Source: Hevea brasiliensis (lineage: Eukaryota; Streptophyta; Magnoliopsida; Malpighiales; Euphorbiaceae). Taken from it: DNA of 64,000 bases. Shown one piece after another: positions 37,859 through 50,613 of this stretch; position 1 is the first letter of the stretch; every line of letters begins with the position of its first letter. Position numbers and translations under genes: made by a program. The notes below the pieces were generated by a model that did no database searches, had not been told where the DNA came from, and was given only the letters and a program-made list of their open reading frames with translations. Where the stretch lies: contig NC_079498.1 in assembly GCF_030052815.1 (NCBI RefSeq), forward strand, positions 98,164,041 to 98,228,040. The letters are read 5' to 3'.

Positions 37859-38789
37859 TGTTTTAGTGGTATCAGAGCAAATTTTTGAATTATGTTTTCA
37901 ATTGTGAATTTGTGTCTTTTCTTTGTTAAGTACAACTGCTCAATGTCCATATTTGTTACATACGATTGCATTACATCATGAATATGAACTAACGGAGGAA
38001 ATCTCCTTGTGTTACTTGTTCAGAGATACCCTAACTTCACTGAAATGGAAGAAGGGGATCGCCGATTGAGCGATCTGTTAAAGCCGAGGCACAAGGGAAG
38101 CCCCACTTTACCGAATGTTAGTGGGTCGGCACCAGCCCCACAAATGCCGCAGATTCCTGCCACAGCCAGATGGTCTGCGATGTTTCAACAAATGGTCGAG
38201 GTATGCTGCTCAAGCTCCACCCCAACCACTGTGGCACAACCATCGCCTCGGCTAAACAGTTTGATAAATTGCTAAAGTATGGGGCTGCAGAATTTAAAGT
38301 CTGATGGACCCTTTAGAGGCGAGCAATGGCTTGAAAGAATGGACAGAGTGTTTAAGAAAGCTATCGCCAAGATGAGCTGAAGTTGGAATATTACGTATGC
38401 TCTCGCAAGGATGCGTATGATTGGTGGAAGACCATCCCCACGGCTTGGTTGAACCACGATCTTGACACAGGATGACTTCATCAGAGAGTTCGAGCAAATA
38501 CATCCCGGATGCATATGTTGATCGAAGCGCAAGAATTTTTGAGTTTGAAACAAGGGAACCGAATCAGAGCAGTATGAAAGAGATTTCTCAAGGCTAAGCC
38601 ACTATCTTTGGAAGCTTAGTCTCCACCCCTGAGACAGATGCAAGAGGTTTGAGTCAGGGCTAAGACAGTGCGAGAATGCAAGTTGTGGGTTTCAGACATC
38701 AGAATTTTTCTGAATTGATCTCACAAGCCTTGGAATTAGAAAGGATAGAATCAGAAGGGGCAGTGAGGAAGGGTTCACAAGAGAAATCA
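37859..38789 (+). pseudogene. gag: Second PBS and partial Tekay-type gag (3'-truncated)
   Basis: Begins with TGGTATCAGAGC at about 37872-37883 and repeats the gag of 29481 on: MEEGDRRLSDLL near 38046, a capsid stretch with EQWLERMDRVFKK near 38325-38360, and MQVVGFRHQNFSELISQALELERIES at 38676-38755. It stops abruptly at about 38789 where E-element LTR sequence (TACAAAATTTTGAA) resumes. The rest of this unit, and about 200 bp of the E LTR, are deleted. Frame breaks differ from the first gag copy. Confidence 0.8.
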
Positions 38790-39078
38790 GAATACAAAAT
38801 TTTGAATTTTTACTCTGCCTTGGGACAAAAAACGAGGCCCAAAAATTTCGAAAAAAATTCTAGAAAACTCAGAAAAATTTGTAGAGTCCAAATATATTTT
38901 TAGTTTTACCACATAGTCTTTAAATTAATTTTTAAAAATCATCAAAGTTTTATATTTTCGGAAAACCAAACCCGATTTTGAAAATCTGAAAAATTTCAAC
39001 TAATTTCCTAAAATTTAAATAATTTAAAATATTATTATTTACTCATAAAATAATAAATTTAAAATTTGGAGTGTTACA
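38790..39078 (-). mobile_element. 3' LTR of the E element, U3 start (minus orientation)
   Basis: The reverse complement starts TGTAACACTCCAAATTTT at 39078, right after the PPT. It is an inverted copy of about 44367-44655. The LTR continues at 25736 on the far side of the inserted D element; about 200 bp between the two parts are missing compared with the + copy. Confidence 0.8.
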
Positions 39079-39095
39079 TTCTTCTCTCCTTACAG
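39079..39095 (-). other. Polypurine tract of the E element
   Basis: On the minus strand CTGTAAGGAGAGAAGAA directly precedes the LTR start, which fixes this LTR as the 3' LTR of the minus-strand gag-pol. Confidence 0.75.
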
Positions 39096-39104
39096 AAAAT
39101 TCGT

Positions 39105-39343
39105 CCTCGAATTTTTTACATATGGAAGAATAAAGTACAGAATTACACATTGAATAGATAAGGGTACTTGCTACGCATGTCCCACTCTGACTCTCAAGTG
39201 CACTTTTCCACTGACTGACTCCTCTACAAAACCTTAACCATAGGGATCTGTTTTGATCTTAGCTACCTCACTTGGTAGTCCACTATGGCTACAGGTTGCT
39301 CCTCAAACGTCAGGTTTTCTTTTAGCTCTACTACATCCGACTA
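39105..39343 (-). pseudogene. Chromodomain-like tail of E-element integrase (three TAG stops)
   Basis: Continues the integrase frame past a TAG at about 39341. It reads VVELKENLTFEEQPVAIVDY, then LRSKQIPMVKVL, then SEWDMRSKYPYLF, ending near 39115. That matches the Del/Tekay tail of the D element in order. Two further TAGs replace likely Gln or Trp codons, consistent with C-to-T or G-to-A decay at methylated sites. Confidence 0.72.
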
Positions 39344-40612
39344 TAGCACATGAGAAGGATCAGGTATGTATTTTCTAAGCATGGAGATGTGAAATTCAGG
39401 ATGAACATGAGAAAGGTTGGGTGGTAACTCCAATAGGTAGGCAACTGCTCCAACCCTATCAGTAACCTTAAAAGATCTAATATACCGAGGTGCCAACTTG
39501 CCCTTCTTTCCAAATCTCATGACTCCCTTCATCGGAGAAACCTTCAGGAATATGTAGTTGCCTACTGTAAACTCCACATCCCTCCATCTGGGATTTGCAT
39601 AACTCTTCTGCCTGCTGAAAGCTATTTTCAGTCGTTCCCTGATTACAAGAACCATCTTTGAAGTGTACTGCACTAGGTCTACATCATGCGCCTTCGCTTC
39701 TCCCATTTTAGTCCAACACAGAGGAGACCTACACTTTCTGACATACAATGCCTCATAAGGTGCCATCCTTATGCTGGAGTGATAACTGTTGTTATAGGCA
39801 AACTCCACCAAAGGTAGCTGATCATCCCATTGACCTCCAAAATCCAAAACACTCATGCGAAGCATGTCTTCCAATGTTTGGATTATCCTTTCGGACTGTC
39901 CATCTGTTTGAGGGTGGAAAGCGGTACTTAAGTTCAAATGCGTTCCAAGTGCCTCCTACAACTTTCTCCAAAACTAAGAAGTGAACTGGGCCCTCTGTCA
40001 GATATTATGGAAGCAGGAACTCCATGCAATCTAACGATTTCTCGAATAGAGTCGGGCGTACTGTGCAATAGAATATGTGATCTTCATAAGCAAGAAATGA
40101 GCTGATTTAGTTAGGCGGTCTACAATTACCCATATCGAATCATATCCTCGCGTGGTACGAGGTAACCCAGTCACAAAATCCACAGTAATCATTTCCCACT
40201 TCCATTCTGGGATAGGGAGCTCTTGCAGCTTCCCTGATAGCCTCTAGTGTTCAAACTTCACCTTCTGACAAGTCTAGCACTTGGACACGAAGTCTGCTAT
40301 GTCTCTCTTCATGCCATTCTACCAATAGCTATCTTTCACATCATGGTACATCTTGGTGGAGCCTGGGTGGACATTGTATAGTGTATAATGTGCCTCTCGC
40401 GTGATTTCATTTCTGAGATTGTCCACGTCGGGCACACATATCTTGGAACCTTGCATAAGGGCGCCATCATTGGCAAATCCAAACTCACCACCTTCACCCT
40501 GCTGTACTCTTTCTATGATTTTCATCAATTGTTGGTCTCTGTGCTGGGAAACTCTAACTCTGTCTCGCAGGTCTGGTCTCACTGAAAAATGAGCCAACAA
40601 TACCCCCCTCAT
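39341..40612 (-). pseudogene. pol: E-element integrase
   Basis: Two open parts cover most of the domain. Part 40612-40319 holds the linker and the zinc-binding start (LRNEITREAHYTLYNVHPGS, with both His). Part 39937-39341 holds STAFHPQTDGQSERIIQTLEDMLR with the catalytic Glu region, EFAYNNSYHSSI, APYEALYVRKCRSPLCW, and the C-terminal KVSPMKGVMRFGKKGKLAPRYI and HISMLRKYIPDPSHVL. The 40318-39938 stretch, with the second zinc pair and two catalytic Asp, is broken by stops and frameshifts. The D-element integrase has the same block order. Confidence 0.88.
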
Positions 40613-40658
40613 CTGAAAGATCTAAGATCAGACCTTCATCCATCAACTCATGTATTTC

Positions 40659-41213
40659 CTAAATCAACAGTCTCTTCTCTGCTGATATGTATGCCAAGCT
40701 GCCAGAAGATTTTCTGCTCAAAGCATCTGCTATTACATTGGCCTTTCTAGGGTGGTACTGGATGGTACAATCATAGTCCTTCAGAAGCTCCATCCATCTC
40801 CTCTGTCTCAAGTTTAAATCCCTCTGTTGGAAGATGTACTTCAAACTCTTGTGGTCGGTGTATATCTCGCACACTTCACCATACAGGTAGTGTCTCCAAA
40901 TCTTTAGTCCAAAGACTACAGCCACCATTTCCAAATCATGAGTGGGATAGTTCTGCTCATGCCTCTTCAGCTGCCTTGAAGCATAAGCCGCTACTTTTTC
41001 ATTTTGCATCAAAACACACCCTAAGCCAACTCTGGAGGCGTCACAGTACACGGTATATCCTTCACTACTCATCAGTAGTGTCAACACAGGGGCAGTGGTT
41101 AGACACTCCTTAAGCTTCTGAAAACTCTCCTCACAATCATCTATCCAAATGAATGGAACATTCTTCCGAGTTAACTTAGTTAAGGGAGCTGCTATCCTAG
41201 AAAAATCCTGCAT
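40659..41213 (-). pseudogene. pol: E-element RNase H domain (open but detached)
   Basis: A 184-codon open stretch. It starts in the RT connection ([18 protein letters not shown]), then has [18 protein letters not shown] with catalytic Asp, [20 protein letters not shown] with catalytic Glu, [13 protein letters not shown] with the third Asp, and [10 protein letters not shown] with the last Asp. All four catalytic positions are present. Only the upstream and downstream frame breaks in pol make it a pseudogene; this is the best-kept domain of the element. Confidence 0.9.
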
Positions 41214-42262
41214 GAAATGCCTGTAGTAGCCAGCTAGGCCCAGAAAACTTCGTACCTTAGTGACTGTTGTAGGCCTAAGCTAATCAGTTACAGCCTCAAT
41301 TTTCTTGGGATCCACTTGAATGCCTTCACTAGAAACCACGTGTCCTAAGAATGAGATGCTTTCTAGCCAAAATTCATATTTTGGAAATTTGGCATATAGC
41401 TCGTGCTCCCTCAAAGTCTACAACACCATCCTCAAATGCCACACGTGTTCTTCCTCGGTCCGAGAGTATACCAAAATGTCATCTATGAATACGATGACAA
41501 AACGGTCCAGGAATGGCCTGAAAACCCTATTCATCAAGTCCATGAAGGCTGCTGGTGTATTAGTGAGTCTTAAAGACATCACCAAGAACTCATAATGACC
41601 ATATCTTGTCCTGAATGTTGTCTTGGACACATCCTTATTCCCGATTCTCAACTGTTGGTAGCCTGATCGCAGGTCTATCTTGGAAAAGAATCTAGCCCCT
41701 TGGAGCTGATCAAACAGATCATCGATCCAAGAAAGTGGATACTTGTTCTTCACAGTCACCCTGTTCAGCTGTCTATAGTCAATGCACAACCTCAATGACC
41801 CATTTTTCTTTCTCACAAATAGAACAGGAGAGCCCCAAGTGAAGTGCTCGGACGTATGAAACCCTTGTCCAAAAGCTCCTGTAGTTGCTCCTTTCGCTCT
41901 TTCAATTTTGCTAGTGCCATCCTGTAAGGCGGCATTGATATGGGGTTTGTACTCGGAACAATATCAATGTAGAACTCTATTTCCCTTCCTGGTGGCAACC
42001 CTGGAAGCTCCTCAGAGAAGACATCCATGAATTCTCTAAGAACAGGAACATTTTCCATGTTGACACTTTCTACAGATGTATCTCTCACCAATGCCAAATA
42101 CCCTTGACATCCACGCCTCAACATTTTTCTAGCACTAATTGTTGACACCAAATTATATGGAGCTACGCTCCTGTTACCATCAAAGCTAAACTCTTCCACA
42201 CCAGGTATGTGGAAATACACCCTTTTGTTCCTGTAGTCTAAAGTGGCATAATGAGTTGCCAA
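41214..42262 (-). pseudogene. pol: E-element reverse transcriptase
   Basis: Open part 42262-41813 has the protease-RT linker and fingers ([38 protein letters not shown]). After a frameshift near 41815, part 41816-41418 has [44 protein letters not shown] and the catalytic [10 protein letters not shown] (FIDD at 41489-41478). A stop at about 41417 and a frameshift break the thumb at 41417-41214. Met-Ser replaces the usual Met-Pro-Phe-Gly turn after YGHYEFLV, another sign of decay. Confidence 0.9.
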
Positions 42263-42538
42263 CTAATTCATTCCCAGAATTACATCGAAATCCATTACTG
42301 ATAGAGGAACCAAGTCCGCTGGGAGGATTCTTCCATCCACTACTACTGGGCTACTGGGAAAAATCATATCTATATCTATGTTGTCACTAAGTAGGGTAGC
42401 TATAGACAAAGGACATTCTAAAGTTGTAGGGTTTCTACCCAATCTCATAGCAAAAACTGGGGAGACAAATGAGTCCGTAGAACCTGGATCTATTAAAACA
42501 CGAGCCTCATAGGAACAGACTAGAAGAATACCTGCCAT
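42263..42538 (-). pseudogene. E-element aspartic protease
   Basis: 91 codons, with the active-site region VLIDPGSTDSFVS near 42500-42460 and VILGMN at the end. Ty3/gypsy proteases carry Asp-Ser/Thr-Gly; here Asp-Pro-Gly occurs, which some plant gypsy proteases also show, so loss of activity is not certain. It adjoins gag upstream and RT downstream in the usual order. Confidence 0.8.
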
Positions 42539-43892
42539 AACTACATTGCAAGCCTGAGCATCCTGGTGGGTCAGGGTGAAAACCTGAGCTTGACCCCTAC
42601 CCTGCGTTGCAGAACCTTGATATTGACTTCTACCTCCTGATCTACCTCCAAATCTATGTCCCTCTTGTCCCCGGCCCTGTTGGCCACTAAACTAACTGCT
42701 TGTTATACTGGAAGCACCAAGATAAAACTGACGAGGAACATTTGTAATAGAACCCTGTGACCCCATCTGTGGCTCGCTAAACACGGGGCATTCCCTAGCA
42801 AAGTGACCTAGTTGGCCACACCTGAAACATATCCTGAACCTATCATACAAGGTCCTGAATGTCCTCTTCCACACTGTGCACAAGGTGCTAAGGAGGATCT
42901 CAACTGCACAGTAATCGCTGTATCCCAAATCGTGACCATCTTGGATCCGCATCGGTCTGAATCCTCGAGATTTGTGTCTAAAACCACTCCTCTTATTCCT
43001 ACTTCTTCCTCTATAATTACTTTGGCCTCCGCTATCTGGAGCACCCATGTGGGAAACACCTGAAGGACCCTCTACTCTATTTTTCTTTGCTCTTCCATTG
43101 TCATCTCCGGTGTAGCTAATCTCAATCTATCGAGCTCGATCAACTACCACATCAAAAGACTGATCAGACATCATGGCCAGGTTTGCATACCTCCTGTCCA
43201 GCCCCTTTAGGAACCTTTTCACCTTCATACTTTCTGTAGCCACTGTTGTAGGGGCAAATCTGCTCAGTTCCAGAAATTCCGTAGGATATTCATCTACAGA
43301 CCTGCCATTTTGTCTTAAGGCCTCAAAGGCCCACTGCTTATGATCTCTGAAACTTTCTGGTACAAACCTGTTAATAAACAGTTCCATAAACTGGGTCCAT
43401 GACAAACCTTCCATCCGAGGTAATATTTAGTCATTCATCCATTGTCTAGGCATAGACCCCATGACATGCTACACACATTCTATAAGTCTCATATCAGTCA
43501 ACTGCAAATCTATTCTTGCCTGTCTGCAGGAATCCAAAAACCGATAGGCATCGTCTGACACATCATAAGTACTAGGCACCAACTTCTTGAAATTGATTAT
43601 CTGTTTGTAAGGTTTCCCTCTTGGTGCGGTGGACTGCTGCTGCTGTGGGGGGGTGAATCATATACTGCACTATCATATCGATGGTTCTCTGCAAACTAGC
43701 TAGAGTAGCTGCCATTGGGTCCATGGAACCCTGTGCCATAAAAGACTGTTACTGAACTGGTGGTGGCTGCTCCTCTACTTTAGCAGCTCTAGGCCTCCTA
43801 CCCCGCCTCCTCAGGGCAGGCGCCTCATCCTGTCCGACACCTCGCCCGCACATCAGTTCTCGTGCGATGGCAGCTCTCCTGCTTCTACGCAT
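42539..43892 (-). pseudogene. gag: E-element gag with CCHC zinc knuckle
   Basis: The likely start is the Met at 43892 (MRRSRRAAIARE), followed by a Pro/Arg-rich head. The capsid part is open at 43414-43127 (WTQFMELFINRFVPESFRDHK to KRFLKGLDRRYANL), the Retrotrans_gag signature. A CCHC knuckle CFRCGQLGHFARECP lies at about 42829-42785. Stops and a frameshift at a G-run near 43650 separate the blocks. Gag would package the RNA. This knuckle differs in type from the CxxCGKxH form of the D element, so the two elements are distinct families. Confidence 0.85.
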
Positions 43893-44103
43893 TTTCCTGA
43901 AATTCAGCAGCATTAGCCCACAAAATTTCAAAACTGCATATTAGACAGCTCTATAGACTCATATTTATACACAATATATGAAGCAGAAACTAGAAGCAAA
44001 GATGACAATGCAAGACGAATGTAGACCCTATTTTTCGCATGTGACTCCTATTAGACTCTTCCCAATACTTTAGACAATTTTTCCCTATGAATCTGGAGCC
44101 TAA

Positions 44104-44115
44104 GCTCTGATACCA
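44104..44115 (-). other. Primer-binding site of the E element
   Basis: Minus strand TGGTATCAGAGC, the initiator Met-tRNA complement. It lies about four bases from the U5 end at 44120 and fixes the orientation of the element. Confidence 0.85.
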
Positions 44116-44119
44116 CATT

Positions 44120-44366
44120 TATCATGACCCAACCTATGGGCTGGATCGGCACTAGGACCTGGGCCAGCCTAAAGCCCCCAAGGCCTGTAGTAAACCTAAC
44201 TATTCCTCAACCCAACTCTAAGGCCCATTTGGGCCCAATTTCAAAAATTCACAGGGAGTTTTTGACTCACCTGACCTATAAACACAATATAATCAATTGG
44301 GGAGCTCAGCTCACCCTCCACATACTCAAATGTCACAAAAATAAATGGGAGCTCAGCTCCTTCAAA
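44120..44366 (-). mobile_element. Remnant of the E-element 5' LTR (U5 end only)
   Basis: About 247 bp matching 23642-23925, next to the PBS. At 44367 it meets, head to head, the U3 start of an LTR in the opposite orientation. The rest of the normal 5' LTR is absent. Confidence 0.8.
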
Positions 44367-46966
44367 TGTAACACCCCAAATTTTAAATTTATTATTTTAT
44401 GAGTAAATAATAATATTTTAAAATATTTAAATTTTAGGAAATTATTTAAAATTTTTCAGATTTTCGAAATCAAGTTTGGTTTCCCGAAAATATAAAACTT
44501 TGATGATTTTTAAAAATTAATTTAAAGACCACGTGGCAAAACTAAAAATATATTTGGACTCTACAAATTTTTCTGAGTTTTCTAGAATTTTTTTGAAATT
44601 TTTGGGCCTCGTTTTCGGTCCCAAGGCAGAGTAAAAATTTAAAATTTTATATCCCGAATCGAAACGGCCGAATCAAACTGGACCAGATCGGACCGGTCGA
44701 ATTGGACCGGCCTTTTCTTTTCTTCTTCTTCCCTTCCCTGCACGTCCCGTCCCTCTTCCTCTCTTTCCCATTTTCTCTCTCCTCCCTCCTCCCCAGGCCA
44801 CGCCGCCGCCACCCAGCCTTCCCCACCTCACCGGCGCACCGCCCCAATGCCTCCTCACGGTCGGCCAACGCTGCAGGCGGCAGAAAAATGCGTGCGAAGA
44901 CCCACCTGCACTTGCACGCCGCTTCAGCTTCCTGGCTGAAATCCGGTCGATCCGGCCACCAATTTTTTCAGATCTTATGTCAAACACCATCTGCACCTCG
45001 AGAGCTTTCTATAGACACCAAGAACACCAAAATCCATAGAGCGGTTTGCCCAATTTTTGTCCGGAAAGTTTTAACCCATTTCGACTTTTGGGCTAGATTT
45101 CTCGCAAACCGTGAACCCCAAGAGAAAACTGAGAGTACCAGAGCGCTCCACTCATCGAGAGCTTAGCGGCAATATAAATTTCAAAATTTTTTGACATCGT
45201 TTTTCAGTGGGTCCCACGAAACTTCGTAGTATTTTTCCGAGCATTAAATGAGCTTAGAAAATTCCGTAAAAATTATACACTAACCCCCGTATTGTGGGCT
45301 TTGTGTAGGTACCTTCAATTCGCGAAAATTCGACGGTTGCCAGGTCTGTGAAATTTCGGCCAGACAAACCGGCTACCGAAAAAGTCTTGGAATTGAATCG
45401 AGATTTTGGCTACCCCACTATTGTCAGACGTCCCTAGCGCGTTCCCGGAGTCAGAATCGACATAGGTAAACCCGAACCTCACTTTTTCATAATTTTCTAA
45501 TGTTTGAATTGGATTAAAAATTCATAAAATATTCGTGGTAGCTCAGAAAATTATAATTCCTTTTTCATTAGCTTAGTAATATTGCTAAGGACCGTGGGGC
45601 AAAGTTTTAGAATTTTTAGAGCTTATTTGGGTAGTTTTTGCAAAAAGGGTCAATTATAAGGACTAAACTGTAATTTTACATATTGTGATTGATGACTATT
45701 TGGATGGGCCCAGGAGGGGCTGTGTGATGTGATTGAGTTGTGGGTGTATGGTTTGTGGATATAGAAGTGTGTTTTAAGTCCTTTTGCAGGTTGCATAGGT
45801 CTTAGGTATAGGGGAGACTCTGCCGGATTTTCGGCACGACTTAGGACATATTTGGTCTTTTTCTTAGTTTGTATTGAGTCAAATTTATTAAATGATTGTA
45901 ATAAAATTGTCAGGTGAGCCGGGACAGCCTTCCTCCTCCGCCCAGCCGCCACAGTGACTTCGGTTGAGTCTGTGAGTAAAATATGAATTTTAATTGTAAT
46001 TTCGATATTATTATATGTTCAAGCATGCCCATGCATCTCTTATATGTATATATCTATGTAGTTAAACTCTAGGCACGTTTTATGTTGCATTCATAACTGT
46101 TAAAGTGCCATGGATGTTATTGTGGTAATTTAGAGCAGTGTGCGTGCGTTGGCGTGCGTGTGATGTGGTGTTGGCTATGGACAAGACGGGTAGACACGGC
46201 TTGAGATCTTCGCTGGGACCCAATCCTTCGGGGTAAACACAGCTTGAGTTCTTCGCTGGGACCCCGATTTGGTTTATTAAGCGAAAGTCCGAGCTTGAGT
46301 TCTTTGCTAGCACAGTTTGGATTAAGAGGGCTGTATAGGTGATCAGCTCCCATATATGTATTGTTTGACATTATCGGGTGTGTGAGTGCTCTAAATTACC
46401 TTTTTGCTATTATGATGTGAAAATATTGATGATGTTTCATTTCACTTCACAGGGTGCATTAGCTTTAGATAGCTATAGAGATTAAGGTTAAAATTGATAT
46501 TTTACTCTCTGAGTTGAACGCTCATTCCTGTTCATTATTTTTCTAGGCTACAGGAGGATATTTGTTGTGGTTAACCTGCTTTTCTTCTTCGTAGGTCGTT
46601 TATTGATATTTGTATAATTCTATTAACTCCTAGAATTTTCGCATGTGTTAGAAATATTTATTTGATTTGGGTTTGTAATATAATTACCATGTTGGACTGG
46701 ATGAGGGAGCTAAGCTGCCATTTATTTTTGTGACATTTGAGTATGTGGAGGGTGAGCTGAGCTCCCCAATTGATTATATATTGTGTTTACAGGTCAGGTG
46801 AGTCAAAAACTCCCCGTTGAAAGGTCCATTTTATCGCCAGACTCTATCCGATTGAATTCTTGAAATTGGGCCCAAATGGGACTTAGAGTTGGGTTGAGGA
46901 ATAGTTAGGCTTACTATGGGCCTTGGAAGCTTTAGGCTGGCCTAGGTCCTAGTGCCGGTCTGGCAC
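44367..46966 (+). mobile_element. Inverted (+ oriented) E-family LTR at the right end, part 1
   Basis: Starts TGTAACACCCCAAATTTT. It is the inverted counterpart of 39078-38790 and 25736-23642. The full LTR is 2,618 bp once the solo LTR is removed (2,600 bp here plus 18 bp at 50614-50631). The GC-rich block 44650-44930, which gives ORF 44702-45166 and its antisense shadows, lies in the LTR body and has no known family. Part of it is missing from the left copy. Confidence 0.8.
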
Positions 46967-49900
46967 TGTCACACCCTACTCCTCATAAGATGTAACATAT
47001 TCTCGTAGTACACGTAATGAATTACCGTACTTCACCTACCGGTAACCCATTAAATATACTACAAGAGATTTTAAAATAATTTTCCTTCATTTTGGAATTG
47101 GTGGGTAAAATTTTTTTTTAAATATTAAAAACCTTTATTTAAAGTCCAAATATAAATCAAATTTTTGGATATTTAAAATCTTCGTAATTTTTATAAAAAT
47201 TTCGGCAGAGTGCAGTCTGTATTTTGAGAAAACAGTTCTTCAAAACCTGAAAATAGAAACACTCCCAATATATTTTTCAATCACAACTCCAATTGCAACC
47301 ACCAAACTTCAAATCAACAGCAATAGCAATACTTCAATTCAAAATCCAAATTTCAAATCAAAAATTAATATCTCAAAACATTTCATAACTTATGCGCATT
47401 GTATATTAAATATTTAATTTTACATTCATAAGTTGATTTACAGATGCAAAATCTCAAAAATAATATTATTACAAGTTTATCTGTACAACTGCTCAAATTA
47501 CAGGGATACATATGCATACTATCATATTTACATCAAACTAAACTACCAGGGTATAGACAAATACCCGTACAAAAATTCTTCAATTGTGCTCTTCTCTAAT
47601 CAGAGCAGCTCGCTCTGCTATGTCCTTTTCCCTATCTGCGACAGCAAGTTAAAGCTATCGCTGAGTATATAAATACTCAGTGGTGCACAATAAAGCATAA
47701 AATGCATAATATAAAACATTTATGAACAAATCATCATTTAAAAATCTCATAATCGCATTTCACAATTTTTTTCTCAAATCACATTTATAACAAATCATAA
47801 TTTTCAAAACTTAATATAGCACACTTTGATCAAACAATTTAATAAACATAGTGTTGCTAAACAATAACACATCTTAGGCCATGACACAAAATTTCCGAAC
47901 ATGCCGTGTGTACATCACGACAAGGCAAACACCCCCACTAATCGAAATCAATGAGGGAGGTGGCTAGCTAGCTAATGAGTACTCATTCACACTCACCCCT
48001 AAGACTGGGAAGCCAGAGAGGGAGGAAACTGATCAAATATCATACTCACCCCACAAGTGGAGGAAGAACATATTAGTATTACCATGCCAAGTGTGAATAA
48101 AAATAATTTAAATTAAGTTATTCAAATATTTTATACAATTCACAAATCATATTTCATTCCAAACTTTTCATTTACAAAGTGGGCAACACACTATTTTTCA
48201 AATAAGATTTTCAAAGCCATAACTAAATTCAAAATCATATTGTTCAAATATTTCATACAAATCAATAATTAATTTTCATTCCAAAATTCCATTGTAAAAT
48301 AGGCGACACAACGTTCTCAAAATTCATAATGAACAAAAACATTCACAATGTATAACAAATCAAGTTTTCAGTGGGAAAACGATAATTTAAAGTTATTGTA
48401 CACAAATCTGGACTTAATCGCCTCTAGGCCTTCCGGGTCTTTTTAAGCTGAAACACAAAATTTATAGTGTTATAGTACCTTATTTCACAGTAAATCCAAT
48501 AATTAATTCATAAATACTTAATTCTAGCTCAAATATGCTTAAACTAACATTCTTAGAAATTTTCATTTTGGAGTTACTATTCATGATACTATTCAAGTCA
48601 ATTTGTTGACTTTCTAAGGCTTAATAGGTATGGGAACTCCAACTTCACCCACATACCACATTTTGGTTACCAAACTTGTTGGTTTTGGTCATTTTCTCAA
48701 ATTCTAAGTCTTGTAGGCAAATTTGCAATTTTTCAGTTTTTGTGTCCTAAGTTACACTGTTCCATTGGTCACTTTACTATTAGAATTTGGCAAAACTTTC
48801 TGCATAGGAAATGTTCCCTATTGTCTCAAGTTTATTCTCCTTTTTGAATCACTCCATTTGGAGTTTTGTAGCTCAAGTTATAGCTATTTGAACCATGGCT
48901 GCTGGATTGGACTTAACCCAGATTTCTGGGCAAATTTTGGTTCTAGCAGTTTTAGGTCACCAACTTTGGGTGGCCAAATGACTTGGTTAATGGCATAATT
49001 TGGGTTTATATTCTTCATAAAAGTTTTAGGTCTATATTTCATCTAACCACTGGTAAAATTTCAGGTTATTTAGACCTGCCTAGCTCAAGTTATGGCCAAA
49101 TGAACAAACACTGTTCATTTGGTCAGTTTGTACAGGGACAGACTGAGATTTTCCAAGTTTGGTCAATTTGTTCACTAGGTTTTGGTCACTTTTTGGGCAT
49201 GCTTCCTATATGAAAATTGTGTCATTTAGTGTCTATTTTCATTCCCGATTGGTCTCATACCAATTGGACTTGTAAATTTTCATTTTTGGTCCTTCAAAGG
49301 TAACTTGGTCATGCTGCTAGCAGCATGACCACACTCAATCTGAATTTGGTTTCAACTCCAACACTTTCAACACACTTCATTTGGTCACTATTGACCATTT
49401 CTCACTTCAAACTAGGTCTAAGACATCTTTTACCAATTTTTTCACATTTTTGTCTCTAACCCTAAGTGTCCCAAAACCTTAACTTACTAAATTGTTGCAT
49501 TTAATCACATTTAAGCATTTCAATCTTACTACCACTTTCATACAAGCTTACTAACAAATTTAATTCATTCAAAACACATCATATTCTCATACATCCATGG
49601 CTTGCTGAAATTCCCCTTGGTCCTCTACAAATGTTTTCTTTTGATTTTAAATAAATTTCTAGGTTACTCAAACCACAAACATAACCAATAAACTAAAATT
49701 TTCAATTTAGATTGCTTATCTCACTTGAAATTCCTCTTCCTCAATTCTCTTCTTTTTTTTTTCCTTTCCTTTTCTTGCTCAAACTTCTTTTCAAGTGAAA
49801 TCAACAAGGTTTAAGGTTGGTAAGCAAATTTTCTAGGTTGGGATTTAGGGTTCTTCAAGATCAAAATGAGCTTTAATAGTGGTTTAAGTGAGGGAGAGGG

Positions 49901-50608
49901 TGAGGGAGAGAGTGAGGCGGCAACCAAGAAGAAGATAGCTTTTTTTTTTCTTTTCTTTTTCTTTTATTTCTTAAGAAGACCATAATTCAATTTAATTAAA
50001 TTTATTAATTATAATCTTTATGGCATCATGCATGATGTCATGCATGATGTCATCTCCCTACACCTTTTTCATTTTCTTTTTTTTTCTATTTATTTTTTTT
50101 ATTAGTTCTTTAATTTAATTTCCGACTCTGAAATTTTCTTTTCTCTGATTTTATTTGACAGCTAGGTCAGGAGTCAGCTCTCAAGGTCAATTGACCAAAT
50201 TGCCCCTCGCCGGTTCAACCCGGTTTGCAAATAATTCAATATTTCCTCTGGCTCCCTGACCTAATTATTTGACTGGCTTAACAGTTCTTTTTCGTGATTT
50301 TCTCTTTTCCACTGTATTCGTAATAGTCCTAAGGATCGCAGCATCACATTTTACGATTCGAAATTTGAGTTTAAATCGACTTCGCAGTCGTTCCTGATAA
50401 GGTCACCCATCGCTGTGACTCTCAGCTCGTTTAACTTCTTATGTTCTGTTTTTCTTATTTATACTTAACTAATTGACAATTACTAATTATTTGTGTTTAT
50501 GGCTTATCTAGTTGTCTTAAGTGTGGTTTCAATCCCCTTAATTTTTCGGACCAATTCCGGTCACCGGAACAGTGAAATATACCAGGCTTTGTAAATAGGG
50601 GTGTTACA
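46967..50608 (-). mobile_element. Solo LTR of the D family, minus orientation, with perfect TSD
   Basis: 3.64 kb. The minus strand starts TGTAACACCCCTATT and ends GGAGTAGGGTGTGACA. GGCAC flanks both sides (46962-46966 and 50609-50613). It matches 1709-5217 and 25737-29447 in reverse. It carries a CATCATGCATGATGTCATG repeat near 50022-50050. No PBS or coding sequence, so it is a solo LTR inside the right E LTR. Confidence 0.87.
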
Positions 50609-50613
50609 GGCAC

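Noticed and set aside
44702..45166. 154-codon GC-rich ORF as a host gene
   Set aside because: It lies wholly inside an LTR body, overlaps antisense ORFs of similar length and is partly deleted in the other LTR copy.
23642..46966. Long inverted repeats read as terminal inverted repeats of a DNA transposon
   Set aside because: The arms carry LTR starts and ends next to a tRNA primer site and a polypurine tract, and gag-pol lies between them, so they are inverted LTRs.
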